From: Hondaea fermentalgiana
Taxonomy: Eukaryota > Sar > Bigyra > Thraustochytrida > Thraustochytriidae
Length of the DNA stretch: 64,000 nt
Direction of reading: 5' to 3'
Assembly (NCBI GenBank): GCA_014084085.1
Contig: NPFB01000015.1
Span: 202,534-266,533 of the forward strand
Each line of letters starts with the position of its first letter. The first letter of the stretch is position 1. Below the pieces are notes generated by a model. It worked only from the letters and a program-made list of their open reading frames with translations, did not search any database and was not told the origin of the DNA. A program made the position numbers and the translations under genes. Shown here in pieces: positions 8,940 through 18,764 of the stretch.

Positions 8940-10652
8940 TTACAGTGTAGTATGAGAGATCCGCACACGCAGCAGTGCAGCTGCAGACAGCAACAGTGAG
9001 AGACATCGACATCCAGACCCGGCCTCTTTGCGCGAGCAGCGGCGCGGGGCTGATGCCGGCGCAAGACCCGCTCGCCGTGGCGGACGCACCATGCCTGCGA
9101 TATCAAGCCCGAGCCCGAGGAGACCAGGATCGATCCATCGATCCATCGATCCAGGCGTAGATAGGCGTGGTTCTACAACTAGGCGCGGGGCCCCGAGCGG
9201 CGCGCCTGCTCCCGTCGGCGGCTTCGACGCCGCGAGTGACGAGAGCGGTCGAGCAGCGTCGCGGCGCGGATACCGCCCACCGCGGCGCGCCGCAAGGGGA
9301 GGAGGCCGGGGGGCGGACGTGCGGCGAGGTCGAGGTCGAAGTCGAGGTAGTATCCTCTCCGAGACGAGGTCTCGGAGAGGACCGGCAGCCTGCAGCAGCA
9401 GCTGCAGGTCGCGCCGGAGACCGGAGATCTTGACGGCGAGCCGCAGAGCGCCCGCGCGGGAGATCGAGACGCGGGGAAGGCGGAAATCCGTCGCCGATGA
9501 GCGGCAAGTCGCAGTCGCAGTCGCGCCGCCGCAGTGCCGGCCTAGAATGCGAAGGATACGCTTGCTCGGAACGAAGATAGAACGAGATGAAAGAACACTT
9601 CGCGCAAACACTCCTCCCATACCCCTCGTACCACGCGGGTCAACGAGGCGCATTGCGCCGACATAGGGGCGGGAGACGAGTGTGCGCTGGGGGACAAGTG
9701 GGAGGGACGCGGCAAGTGCAGATCCAGACTGACTGACGCGAGGAGACGCTGCGGAGAGGTTTATAGAGGGAGAACTCCCTCCAGCAACGTCCAACGCGCC
9801 TGAAGCGGCAGGTGCTGACATGAGTGCAAGAGGCGCGGCGCGGTGCGGAGCGAGAGGGAGGCGGCAGCGATGACGGACTGGCAGGTCCAGGCCGCGAGGG
9901 GGCGTCGCCAGGCACCGTTTGGCAGAAAGAGAAAATCGTCTCGGGCCTTCTTCTTCTTCTTCTTCTTCTTCTTCTTCGTCGTCGAGTCTTCGAGTCTTTT
10001 TGGCGGCCGCCATCGGTGGCGGTAGGCCCGGCACAGCAGCGAACAGTCGGGTCGAGTCGTGTCGAGCCCGAGTTGCGGGAGGGTGATCACTGGCAGGGAT
10101 GCAGCGAGGAGGGAGGGCCAGGGAAGTATGCCACGGAGAAAGGATTGCAGCGAGGGTGGCGGCGGCTGCTGGGAGCTCGAGACAGCCGAGACTCGCTACG
10201 CTAGCACGCTCACACTTGCACGCAAACAGCATTGGTGGAAGGCAGACACGGGACGTCTCGCAAACGATTGTGCGGCACGCGGGCGCTTGAGAGGGGGCGG
10301 GGACGGGGACGGGGAGATTGGAGGCATGCTGCTTGTCTGTGAGGGTGGAGACGCACGTATAGACGTACGTAAATTGTATACTTCGGCGATGGCTATTGCA
10401 GCCTCTGTCAGATATATTCTGGAGCCTGCGCGTAAAAGGGGGGTGCGTTCGGGAGCCATTGATGAAGACGAGTGTTCGAAGCCGTCGCACAAAGAGAGGA
10501 GGAGGCGTTGGGCAGCTTGGGGCGAGATCGAGATCGCGAAGTCGACTGCGACATTGACGGGGCGTTGCTACGTTGCAACGCTCCTGCGCGAGGGAGGTTG
10601 CCGCCGATTGGGAGCTTGGAATAAGTGCGGAAAACCAGTATACTGTTTTCAT
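8940..10652 (-). CDS. Doubtful 570-codon open frame, no recognisable domain
   Basis: An ATG-started open frame with no stop for 570 codons, ending 236 bp before the start of the minus-strand gene at 8704. The translation is rich in Ser, Arg, Pro, Ala and Leu, has an 11-Glu run made by a GAA microsatellite, and shows no domain, signal peptide or clear helix pattern. A frame this long is not expected often even in GC-rich DNA, which is the only argument for it. Alternatives are chance in skewed sequence, a long 5' leader of the neighbour, or a lineage-specific gene. Probably not protein-coding. Confidence 0.2.
   Translation of the reverse strand: MKTVYWFSALIPSSQSAATSLAQERCNVATPRQCRSRLRDLDLAPSCPTPPPLFVRRLRTLVFINGSRTHPPFTRRLQNISDRGCNSHRRSIQFTYVYTCVSTLTDKQHASNLPVPVPAPSQAPACRTIVCETSRVCLPPMLFACKCERASVASLGCLELPAAAATLAAILSPWHTSLALPPRCIPASDHPPATRARHDSTRLFAAVPGLPPPMAAAKKTRRLDDEEEEEEEEEEGPRRFSLSAKRCLATPPRGLDLPVRHRCRLPLAPHRAAPLALMSAPAASGALDVAGGSSPSINLSAASPRVSQSGSALAASLPLVPQRTLVSRPYVGAMRLVDPRGTRGMGGVFARSVLSSRSIFVPSKRILRILGRHCGGATATATCRSSATDFRLPRVSISRAGALRLAVKISGLRRDLQLLLQAAGPLRDLVSERILPRLRPRPRRTSAPRPPPLAARRGGRYPRRDAARPLSSLAASKPPTGAGAPLGAPRLVVEPRLSTPGSMDRWIDPGLLGLGLDIAGMVRPPRRAGLAPASAPRRCSRKEAGSGCRCLSLLLSAAALLRVRISHTTL
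9354..9380. repeat. Perfect 12-bp inverted repeat, 3-nt loop
   Basis: CCTCTCCGAGAC, then GAG, then the exact reverse complement GTCTCGGAGAGG. It could fold as a tight hairpin or serve as a dyad binding site. Confidence 0.9.
9389..9408. repeat. Perfect 8-bp inverted repeat, 4-nt loop
   Basis: CCTGCAGC, AGCA, GCTGCAGG. It sits 8 bp after the hairpin at 9354-9380, making a two-hairpin cluster. Confidence 0.85.
9948..9978 (+). repeat. (CTT)n microsatellite
   Basis: About ten TTC/CTT triplets ending in CGTCGTCG. On the minus strand it reads GAA and creates a Glu run in the doubtful open frame. Confidence 0.9.
10293..10314 (+). other. G-quadruplex motif (G5-C-G4-AC-G4-AC-G4)
   Basis: Four tracts of four or five guanines separated by one- and two-base loops. 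It lies in the long divergent intergenic region. Confidence 0.8.
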
Positions 10653-11850
10653 CCCAAAAGACCTCTTATTGATTGAACTTTAGTCTTGTGGAGTTCGTAA
10701 ACTTGTGGTGCGACGCAACTTCCTCATCGCAAGCCGACGGTAGGCCAGAGCGGAGGCGATCCTCAAAGCTTTTCTTCAGTACTTACGGAGTTTAACCTGA
10801 CATACTTTGACGCCGCAGCCTTGGGGCTTGATTTGGGGCGGAATAGGGGACCGTCGAAAATGGTGAACCTCAATTGCTCATTGCACACATTAATTTCGGG
10901 CTGCGCGCGATACTGATTTCGCGAGCTTTGTAGCAGGGGAGTTGGTGCGCCAGTTGTTTTCCCTCGTGGAGCTTTCTGGAGAGAATTATCGCTTCGAGAA
11001 AATCGGTTCTTTCGAATTTTTGAAAGATTGCTTGGCGCAATATCTGTCGGGCCTTTCCGCGTACGTACGGGCCTGGGACGCCCCATGAGATGAAGAAGTG
11101 TAAATCAGGTCTACATTGCTTCGTTGGGCGTTGAATGTACTTGCGGCTCTATAGAGCGCTAAAAGTGCTCATCTCCAGGTTAGAGGTGATCTGAAAGAAA
11201 GCAGTTGCTCCAAAAAGCTGAGCTGTCGAGAGCTCCCGAGTCTTATCCGAGTCTTTTTGAGAACCAGGAGAAGGGGGAGGGGGGCTGTCAATGGCTGCAG
11301 CAGACTCTTTGCGGTGCCAGGCTTATTTTAAAACTTAATGGTGATAGCTGAAGAAAGATGCAAGGCGCAGTGGCGCGCCAGCGGACCTTAGAATCTATCC
11401 TTACACACAAATTATAAACAAACAGGGCAAAAAAAAGTATCCGTTGGAGAAATACGCGGCCGGGCGGCCCGGGCTGAGGCAGGCTAGAATCCTCAAGGCT
11501 CTGCAGGCAAGAACGATCAAAGGAAAGAACGTGAGGAGAAGGAGCGCAAGTCAGAAGCGGTCAAGCGCTTATTCACATCGATTTTATACCTTGGTCGTGG
11601 GACGAGAGAGGAGGCACAGGAGACGGCAACGTTGAGCTGACTGACCAAAACCTGAGACAGGGGTCGAGCAAGCAAGTGAGCTCTTTATCGAGGGCGGAGG
11701 CTAGCTCACGTGCATCTTTCTTCGCTTTCACTCGGAAGTGAGCGAGCGCGCGAGCGAGCGAGTACGCCTGCTGACGTCGTTCACTTCATCCCTTCAGAAA
11801 AAGAAGAAGCTGGAGAAGAAGCTGGAGAAGAAAGAAGACTGAAGAGGCAG

Positions 11851-14800
11851 ATGACGAAGGACTCAGTGCCCAGCGCCAAAGACCTCAAGGCCTGCGCAAA
11901 GCTTCTCAAACAAACGAAAAAGGAGGCAAAAGTCCTCGAGGGTCTAGCCTTGCTTTCTAAAGCAAAGGATCATGTTGCAACCTTCATGGATGAAGGTGCA
12001 GCACTCGTACCTCTCGCAGCTCTCATTGACGCGAGCAAACTCTCGGAACACGTTGTAGAGCTGGCACTCGTTGTTTTAGCACGATATCTAGGCCTTGACG
12101 GCTCGAACGCGCACGCATACGTGGCGCAAGGTCAAACGAAAAAGTCGTCTCCGTGCCGCGGCGTTGATCGCTTTATCAAGCTGCTTGGGCACGAGAATCC
12201 TTTGATTGTGCAGAACAGCCTTCAATGTCTTGGCAGCCTTGCCACAGCCGTCAGTACATTAGAGGATGGAACAGAGTCGCTTGCAACGGTCTCGCTTCGC
12301 TGCGCTGATCTCGTACAGAGCGACGACGCCCCGGTTTCGGTTCGTGTTGAAACCCTTTCCACTTTGCTTCATCTCGTGCTTGCCGGCGCGGAGCCTTCGC
12401 CAATTCTCGACGCTGTCTTGCGGGCCTCAACGGCGGAGACTGCTCCACCAGAGATCCAGGACGCATCCACTAAAATTCTCTACGAGGCCTCGATTCTTCC
12501 CACGTGGGGAGCGCAGCTTGTAGGCACTACAGAGACCGCAAGTCTGACCGTCTCGCTCTTTGAGGCAGCCGCAAAGCGCCTCACGGACTACGCTCCAGCC
12601 AAAGGAGAATCTCCAGAAGACACCGAGATTGCGCTCGTAACTGCTGCGGAAGGCGCCAAGAGTGCGCTGCTTGTCTTTGTCTGGACGCTTGCACATCTCC
12701 CTGAAGAAACAAACCTTCCTCAGCCTGACGCCTCCGCTGACGAAGATACGACCGAGGCCAGCGAAGATACCAATGCTGGTAATGGAACTGCGTGGGCTCC
12801 ATCTGCGGCCTCATTCGAAGCGTTCATTGCTCTCCTGAACTCAAAGCGTGAAGGCGTCGTCGACCTTTGTCTCGCGAGTCTCCCTCAACTCCCAGTAAAG
12901 TATCTGAAGGAGCTTGCATCGCGCGATGCTGCAAACGTTCTCTTGACCATCCTCAACGAGCGGCGTGATCCGGATTTGATTCAAGCTGAGGAAGAGACTT
13001 CAGACGAAGAAGTAGAAGCGCGAGAATCAAAACAAGCTTCAGACGCAAGCGCCGCCGCATCAGTGCTCGAAGAATCCATCGACGCTCCAGCAAAAGTTCA
13101 AGAGGTTGTATCACTAAACGATACGCATACTAAAGCCCAGAGCGTTGCCCTGCCTTTGGAATATGGTTTGCACCAGATGCTTATCAATATGGAGGTTCCA
13201 GATGTAAAGATTGACATTCTCAAAGTGGCCATCGCACGTGCGCCACTTGAGGCCACACGAATTATTATGCGACTACTGAACGAGAGACAGGCCAAAGTTG
13301 ATCTAGATGCATACGAGGCATGGTATACTACCCTCGTCAAGGAAGGTCTTTTTCATGCACTTGTTCAAGCGATGGGGGAAACTGACGCCTTGGAGGCTGC
13401 CATTCGCGGCATCACTCTTCTCGAGGATCTCGCGAGATGGAATGCGGATCCAGCAAACCAAACCGCTCTCAAGGAGCCCATTGCCTGGGAACCTCTCTTT
13501 ATCACTGTTCAAAGCGCGTGCAACAAGCATCTTGAGACAGTCACACATTGCTTTCTCATTGAACCCACGGGTCACCCCTCGCCTCGCCCGATTCCGGACG
13601 ACAGTAGATGGGAGCCCAAAGACATTTGCGTCGACGACGTGGAGGACGATGTCTTCGCCTGCGCATACCGACTCTTGTGCGCGGCTGCAGGAGCTGATGA
13701 TGCTCGCGCATCGGCAGCTGCGGCGGAAGCTCAGGAAGGGGAAACCTCACCTTCGCCACCACCGCGGTTCTTTGACAGCGCCCTGCTTGCGGAGGAGGTA
13801 AAATTTGCACTCTTCACCGTCGATGGCCTAGCACGAGCCGTTGCAAATGGTCTCACGCGAATTCAATTGACGTCTTTGCGCGCTCTTCGCGCACTCGCTG
13901 GGCTCGAAGGCGGCCGATCAGTGCTTTTGTCACAGCTACTTGTTGCGCGGCGTGAGCGTTCCGAAAAAGATCAAGCTGACAATGAAGACGTCGATCCCGG
14001 GACAGATGCTAAAGACTCCAAAGCTCCCAGGGAAACAAGCGAAGAGGGTCAGGATTCCGACCAGACGGAGAAAACTCCTCGCTTTGTGGATCACGTCGCC
14101 GGCGAAACATTCGCAGTGATGCAGGAAACCTGCGCTCTTCTTGCCAAGGTTCTCTATGATGTAAATCAACACGACAGCGCCGTGCAGTCAGCTGTCCAGG
14201 CCCTTTTTGCGCTTTGCAAACAGGCAAGCGTCACGCAGGACTGGGAGCAGCCGCTTGATGCAGACCTTTTTTGTGCTGCCACACTTAGGGCGTCCGTGCT
14301 TCCCTGCCTGGTTGCATTCACCGCTTGTGAGACTCTCGGAAGTGACGCGACGGGCCTCGCACGCTATTTGATTCTTCGCGGCTCTTGTCGCGAAAACGCT
14401 TGGAAGACATGGGAGGAACCTCAGATGGATGAGGAAGGTAATCCCGTGCTCGATGAGGCAGGCGAGCCCGTCATGGTCACCCAAGGTCCGGGCGAGGACC
14501 CGAACCACGGCCCGAATCTTGACGAATGGGCTCCGTTCCTGAATCAGGTCAGCCATCTGATTCGCCATGGGTCCCGCACGCAGCATCTCCCTCAAGTCGA
14601 CGCTCAGACTGCAGTCACAGTTTTGGCGCGCCAGCCTGAATTGGACGCAAGCGTAGAGCTCGTACAGCATTTGATCACCGCAGGAGCTGAACTCGAGAAT
14701 GCCACTGCTTCGGATGGAATAACTTCGCTCATGTGGGCCGCTGCAAACGGAAATGAAAAGATCGCCCGCGTGCTTTTGCAATCGGGACGCACTGACGTCG

Positions 14801-16977
14801 ACGCTGTCGACAACAGTGGATGTAATGTTTGTTATTGGGCATTTGCAGGAGGCAAGATTCTTCCTCTTTTGCTGGAGTTCAATGTGGACGTGAATATTTC
14901 CCTGGCTGCAAATGGTTCGTATCCCCTGCACTGGGTGTCCCAGGGCGTTTCACATGAAGGTTTTGCAAGCGAGCCGAGTGTCTACACCGGATGGCTTGAT
15001 GCGCTCATTCGACATGGTGCAGAGGTAGACCTTGTGGATCAACGCGGGCGATCGCCGCTGCATGATGCCGTGTCGCATGGGCAAACAGGTGCAGCATTGG
15101 ACCTACTTCGGGCAGGCGCAGATCCGAACATTGTCGACCAAAACGGCAATCTCGCGCTACATCTCGCTTGCCAGGGCGAAAACGTTGATTTGCTCGAGCA
15201 GCTGCTCGCGCTCGGAAATAAGCGGCCACTTGTTGAAGGGGTCTTTCACGATCATGGGCGTGGCTGCCCTGTTGCGAAGCGAACTGCCTTTCGTGTTGAC
15301 CGCGCGCTGAACGCTGGCCTCGAGGAAATTTTGCGTCCCAAGATCATTTGTGATCACGTTGTGAGCGTCTCGGACTTGATATGCCTTCGCAATGCCGATG
15401 GATGGAGCCCCTTCCTTGTTTTATTGACAGGTGATATCGCTCCGTCAATCCCAGACTTAGCAACGGTTGCTGCGGCGCTTTTCCAGAGAAAAGCCTCGGC
15501 AGAGAGTGACTCGGAAAGCGCCGATGTGGCTTCGGAAGAGTCTCTCACTGGTCGCTGGACCCAGCGCGCGGAGATGCTGAAAGTCATTCTGGGTCATCCT
15601 GCAGTTGACGCGCACGCTCTTGTCTTTGAACACACAAGTATGGGACAACAAAGTGCGTTGGGATGCTTTTTGCAGCAAGAAATTCCAGAAATAGTCAGCT
15701 CCCAGGCTGTGGAGATGCTCGATTGCCTACTGAGCATCTGCGGGTCAAATGGAGCGCAAGCGCTTGTCCTCGCTGACGCGCAGGGGCTTGCGCCATTGCA
15801 CTATGTGTGCCACCGTCTTCCCAGCATTGCAGTTGCCCAGCGAGTGCTCGATGTGCTGAGCGAGTCCGTTGTCGACTCAGGGAGCGATAAGCCAACTCCA
15901 TGGGAGGTTCCTGAAGATCTCGACGTTGATCCTTTCATCTTGGTTGCACCAAGACGCGAAGAAAACGAAACGTCAATTGAGCTCTTTAGCTGGCTGCTCG
16001 AGCATGGGGCGCGGTTTTCCTCGGTGACGCGCGCTCAGGCTCCACGGCCAGAATTGCCCGAATGTTTGACGGGAACCCCGCTGACCGTGACGACGATCAT
16101 GGGCGAGCTCGTCACCGTACAGATTCTCTTGGGGTGCGAGGCAATTGAGCTGGATGCAAAGGAGGTCGCGACGGGTCGCACAGCGCTGCATCTCGCGTGC
16201 TTGCATGGACACACAGATATCGCTATTTACCTTGCCGTGAGTGGCGCAGATGTCGAGGTCGCTGATGACGAAAACAGCGAGGTCGCTCTCTTCTTCTGCG
16301 TCCGCGGTGCACAGCTTGCCTCGTTGAAGGAGCTCGTAGGATCAAGTGAGGAGCCAGGCGTCCTTTATGGACAGCTTCACGCCAGCAATGATGACGGAGA
16401 CTCGCCTTTGCTGCTCGCAGAGCGCCTCAACATGGGCCCTGGTGGCGAAGCGTATGATGAGGTCGTTCGCTTTCTCCTTGAGGTCTCGCCTGGAAGTGAT
16501 GGCCCCGAAAATGGGGAGTATGAGGAGAAAGAGGAACCAGCGGTCGATCAGGACGAGCGAAGATCCCCCAAGTCGTCGCGCTCCTCGAAAGCAAACGCCG
16601 CGCAGGAGAATGTAGATCCGATGTGGGCCCCACTTGCTTTCGTACAGGGCGAGACTTGCCGCGAGGTAGCTGCAGGCAGACATTTACATCTCTGCTTTTC
16701 ACGTGGTGTCACGTTTCCGCAGTGGCAGGCAGCTGAGAAGGCATGTGCCGACGCAGAAAAGGAAAAGCAAGAGCAAGCACTTGCAGCCACCAAGATCCAG
16801 GCAGTCCACCGTGGACGCACACAACGTCTCAGAGGCATCCGCAAGCATGGCGAGGGTGGCGAAGATGACCGCGATGAAGACGACAAGTCTCGCTCCAAAA
16901 AGAAGGGCAAGAACAACAAGAAAAAGGGATCGAGTTCGTCAGACAAAAAGAAGAAGAAGAAGAAGGAGAAAGCTTAA
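11851..16977 (+). CDS. Armadillo-like/ankyrin repeat protein with IQ motif
   Basis: A ~1708-residue single-exon protein. The ATG at 11851 (MTKDSVPSAKDLKACAK) was chosen because the 47 codons before it are low-complexity Ser/Arg/Glu and begin from a non-ATG codon. The N-terminal half is a Leu/Ala-rich helical array of armadillo/HEAT type with acidic linkers. Ankyrin repeats occupy ~930-1130 (GITSLMWAAANGNEKIARVLL, RGRSPLHDAVSHGQ, NGNLALHLACQG), and further repeats follow near 1310 and 1430 (GRTALHLACLHGHTDIAIYL). An IQ motif at ~1645 (ATKIQAVHRGRTQRLRG) should bind calmodulin, and the C-terminus is a Lys-rich tail. In other eukaryotes this combination occurs in scaffold and axonemal proteins, so a flagellar or cytoskeletal role is plausible but unproven. 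The stop lies 44 bp from the end of the convergent next gene. Confidence 0.9.
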   Translation: MTKDSVPSAKDLKACAKLLKQTKKEAKVLEGLALLSKAKDHVATFMDEGAALVPLAALIDASKLSEHVVELALVVLARYLGLDGSNAHAYVAQGQTKKSSPCRGVDRFIKLLGHENPLIVQNSLQCLGSLATAVSTLEDGTESLATVSLRCADLVQSDDAPVSVRVETLSTLLHLVLAGAEPSPILDAVLRASTAETAPPEIQDASTKILYEASILPTWGAQLVGTTETASLTVSLFEAAAKRLTDYAPAKGESPEDTEIALVTAAEGAKSALLVFVWTLAHLPEETNLPQPDASADEDTTEASEDTNAGNGTAWAPSAASFEAFIALLNSKREGVVDLCLASLPQLPVKYLKELASRDAANVLLTILNERRDPDLIQAEEETSDEEVEARESKQASDASAAASVLEESIDAPAKVQEVVSLNDTHTKAQSVALPLEYGLHQMLINMEVPDVKIDILKVAIARAPLEATRIIMRLLNERQAKVDLDAYEAWYTTLVKEGLFHALVQAMGETDALEAAIRGITLLEDLARWNADPANQTALKEPIAWEPLFITVQSACNKHLETVTHCFLIEPTGHPSPRPIPDDSRWEPKDICVDDVEDDVFACAYRLLCAAAGADDARASAAAAEAQEGETSPSPPPRFFDSALLAEEVKFALFTVDGLARAVANGLTRIQLTSLRALRALAGLEGGRSVLLSQLLVARRERSEKDQADNEDVDPGTDAKDSKAPRETSEEGQDSDQTEKTPRFVDHVAGETFAVMQETCALLAKVLYDVNQHDSAVQSAVQALFALCKQASVTQDWEQPLDADLFCAATLRASVLPCLVAFTACETLGSDATGLARYLILRGSCRENAWKTWEEPQMDEEGNPVLDEAGEPVMVTQGPGEDPNHGPNLDEWAPFLNQVSHLIRHGSRTQHLPQVDAQTAVTVLARQPELDASVELVQHLITAGAELENATASDGITSLMWAAANGNEKIARVLLQSGRTDVDAVDNSGCNVCYWAFAGGKILPLLLEFNVDVNISLAANGSYPLHWVSQGVSHEGFASEPSVYTGWLDALIRHGAEVDLVDQRGRSPLHDAVSHGQTGAALDLLRAGADPNIVDQNGNLALHLACQGENVDLLEQLLALGNKRPLVEGVFHDHGRGCPVAKRTAFRVDRALNAGLEEILRPKIICDHVVSVSDLICLRNADGWSPFLVLLTGDIAPSIPDLATVAAALFQRKASAESDSESADVASEESLTGRWTQRAEMLKVILGHPAVDAHALVFEHTSMGQQSALGCFLQQEIPEIVSSQAVEMLDCLLSICGSNGAQALVLADAQGLAPLHYVCHRLPSIAVAQRVLDVLSESVVDSGSDKPTPWEVPEDLDVDPFILVAPRREENETSIELFSWLLEHGARFSSVTRAQAPRPELPECLTGTPLTVTTIMGELVTVQILLGCEAIELDAKEVATGRTALHLACLHGHTDIAIYLAVSGADVEVADDENSEVALFFCVRGAQLASLKELVGSSEEPGVLYGQLHASNDDGDSPLLLAERLNMGPGGEAYDEVVRFLLEVSPGSDGPENGEYEEKEEPAVDQDERRSPKSSRSSKANAAQENVDPMWAPLAFVQGETCREVAAGRHLHLCFSRGVTFPQWQAAEKACADAEKEKQEQALAATKIQAVHRGRTQRLRGIRKHGEGGEDDRDEDDKSRSKKKGKNNKKKGSSSSDKKKKKKKEKA

Positions 16978-17021
16978 AGAAACCGAAAGTATAGATTTTG
17001 AAATTCTTAGAGGTCCGTTGT

Positions 17022-18200
17022 TCAATTTTCTGCAGCCACGTCGGGAGCTTGCACTTCGCGTTGATCACGGTCTTCACGCGAGCGGTCGCGAGAACCACGA
17101 TTCCGATCGCCTCGATCCCGATCGCGACGGTCTCTGTCACGATTGTCGCGGCCACGGTCTCGATAGTCCCGATCACGATCACGATCACGATCCCTGTCGT
17201 CATCGCGACGGTCAGGACGATCCCGGTCATAGCGGTCGTCATCGCGGCGATCGCGGCGGTCTCGGTCATAGCGGTCGTAACGATCATAGCCACGATCATA
17301 GTCGCGATCGCGGTACCGGCGATCGCGATCGTAGTCTCGATCGCGATACCGACGGTCGCGATCGTAGTCCCGGTCCCGACGGTCGTCGTCCCGGTCCCGA
17401 CGGTCGTAGCCCCGGTCCCGACGGTCATAGTCACGATCCCGACGGTCATAGTCGCGATCGCGACGGTCGCCACGACGATCGTCGCCGCGACGGTCTCGCT
17501 GCTGCCGATCACGACCTCCTCTTCCGCCGCCTCCGCGTTGACGACCCTTGTCGTTCTTGGCATTCTTGGCTTTCCCGCCTCCACTCTTGTCGGCATCGCC
17601 GCGCTGTGATCTACGAGGCTTCTCAGCAATAGCAGCGTCGAGTGTCTCGCCGTGAAGCTGCAGTTTGCCCTCTTTCGCAGCAGCAATAGCGGCTTCTGCC
17701 TCTGTTTTTTCGAGAAAGCGAACAAAGGCATACTTTGGTCTGCCGCGGCCCTTCCGCCGGTCTGGCCTGTAGACGTCGCCAACCTTGCCAAAGGCCTCAA
17801 AAGCCTCGCGAAGTTCCTCCCCTGACACAGCATCGACAAGATTGTCCACCTTGAGCGTGATCATGTCGTCAATGCCCTCGGGGACTGCAGGCTTGCTGCC
17901 TCGGGATTTCGATGACTTGCCCTTGGCCGGTTTCTCCTCATTCGGGTCTTTGGCCTCACCATTGTCGTTATCATCGTCGGCGGCGTCGTCGTCACCTTTC
18001 TCTGCGGCCCCCTCGTCCATCTCCGCGTCACCGTCTTTCTCGCCGTCGTTATCCTCCTCGCCGTCGCCGTTGCTCTCGTCATGGTCACGGTCATCGTCCC
18101 TGTCGCCGCCGTTTTCTTCATCAACGGCCGCGTCGGCAGTCGCGTCCTGGACCTCGTGCCCGCCCTCCGGGGCCTCCGTCTTCTCCGCGTCCTCCGACAT
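17022..18200 (-). CDS. RRM RNA-binding protein with Arg-Asp repeat domain
   Basis: A 392-residue protein starting at MSEDAEKTEAPEGG; the in-frame Met further upstream was rejected because the added segment is Arg/Cys-rich and non-acidic. Residues ~1-105 are strongly acidic (Asp/Glu/Asn/Gly). A single RRM lies at ~111-197 (ITLKVDNL as RNP2, RPKYAFVRF as RNP1). The rest is RGG-like and then a long array of YDRRDRD/YDRDRRYRD units. SR-type splicing factors have an N-terminal RRM and an RS tail; here Asp/Tyr largely replace Ser, giving an alternating-charge RD domain as in some U1-70K-type and condensate-forming proteins. A role in pre-mRNA splicing or mRNP assembly is inferred. The repeated GATCGCGAC-like DNA keeps several frames open on both strands, so nearby long frames are shadows. 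Confidence 0.9.
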   Translation of the reverse strand: MSEDAEKTEAPEGGHEVQDATADAAVDEENGGDRDDDRDHDESNGDGEEDNDGEKDGDAEMDEGAAEKGDDDAADDDNDNGEAKDPNEEKPAKGKSSKSRGSKPAVPEGIDDMITLKVDNLVDAVSGEELREAFEAFGKVGDVYRPDRRKGRGRPKYAFVRFLEKTEAEAAIAAAKEGKLQLHGETLDAAIAEKPRRSQRGDADKSGGGKAKNAKNDKGRQRGGGGRGGRDRQQRDRRGDDRRGDRRDRDYDRRDRDYDRRDRGYDRRDRDDDRRDRDYDRDRRYRDRDYDRDRRYRDRDYDRGYDRYDRYDRDRRDRRDDDRYDRDRPDRRDDDRDRDRDRDRDYRDRGRDNRDRDRRDRDRGDRNRGSRDRSREDRDQREVQAPDVAAEN

Positions 18201-18764
18201 TGCCGCACAAGCGCGCACGCACGCACGCACGATGAACCTTTGCTGCAGGCTTCTGCTCCAAAAGATACCACCGCGCCATCTGCCATTCCATTGGCGCCTA
18301 GAGTGACTAGTCACTCATTTCGAGTCATTTCGGCTCATTCATGTCCATTCGTGGGAGACCAATCCTTCTTCTTCGACGACTTGCTCAATTTTTCCTCCAG
18401 CTGGCGATCCTGTCATCTTTGTTGTCCTCGCGCTGGCTGATCGTGCGCTTGGATGAACTAGCCGCTCATCATGCCGTGCTCGATGATGCTTTTTGTCAAC
18501 ATTTATCATCCCGATTTTCCTGTCATTCTTGTATACTGGTATAGTATCTTTTGGCTGAGTTCTAATAGACCTTTCACTATAACCCACTTGCCGCGGTCAT
18601 AGAGGCGGCAGCGCGGGAAGTCGACTTGTGCGACGAATGGCGCTGTTGCGCGGGCGAAAAGAAGTACTTGCTATAAGTAACTTGCGAGCGCCCGCCCTCA
18701 ACCTGACTCGCCGACGCCGCAGAATCGGAAAGTCGCGGGCGCGAGGAGGCGCCGCGCGCGGAGC
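18201..18764. promoter_or_regulatory. Divergent intergenic region (RRM gene / RING gene)
   Basis: 564 bp between two opposite starts, presumably holding both promoters. It contains ACTAGTCACTC-type short repeats near 18303-18345 and no gene. No core promoter element could be assigned with confidence. Confidence 0.5.

Larger units (their letters stand above)
8705..11850. other. Long, mostly non-coding region between divergent genes
   Basis: About 3.1 kb separating two divergently transcribed genes. The left half is GC-rich and holds two adjacent perfect hairpins (9354-9408), a CTT microsatellite and a G-quadruplex motif (10293-10314). The right part (10.7-11.7 kb) is more AT-rich and shows no recognisable gene. 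One long minus-strand open frame (8940-10652) is listed separately as doubtful. Confidence 0.7.

Noticed and set aside
10763..11086. 107-codon minus-strand frame
   Set aside because: Short, no domain, and composition like non-coding sequence; I also looked for rRNA-like sequence here and found none.
16829..17839. 336-codon minus-strand frame rich in Ile/Val/Ala/Thr
   Set aside because: It reads the Arg-Asp repeat DNA of the RRM gene in another frame. The hydrophobic repeats are an artefact of self-complementary repeats.
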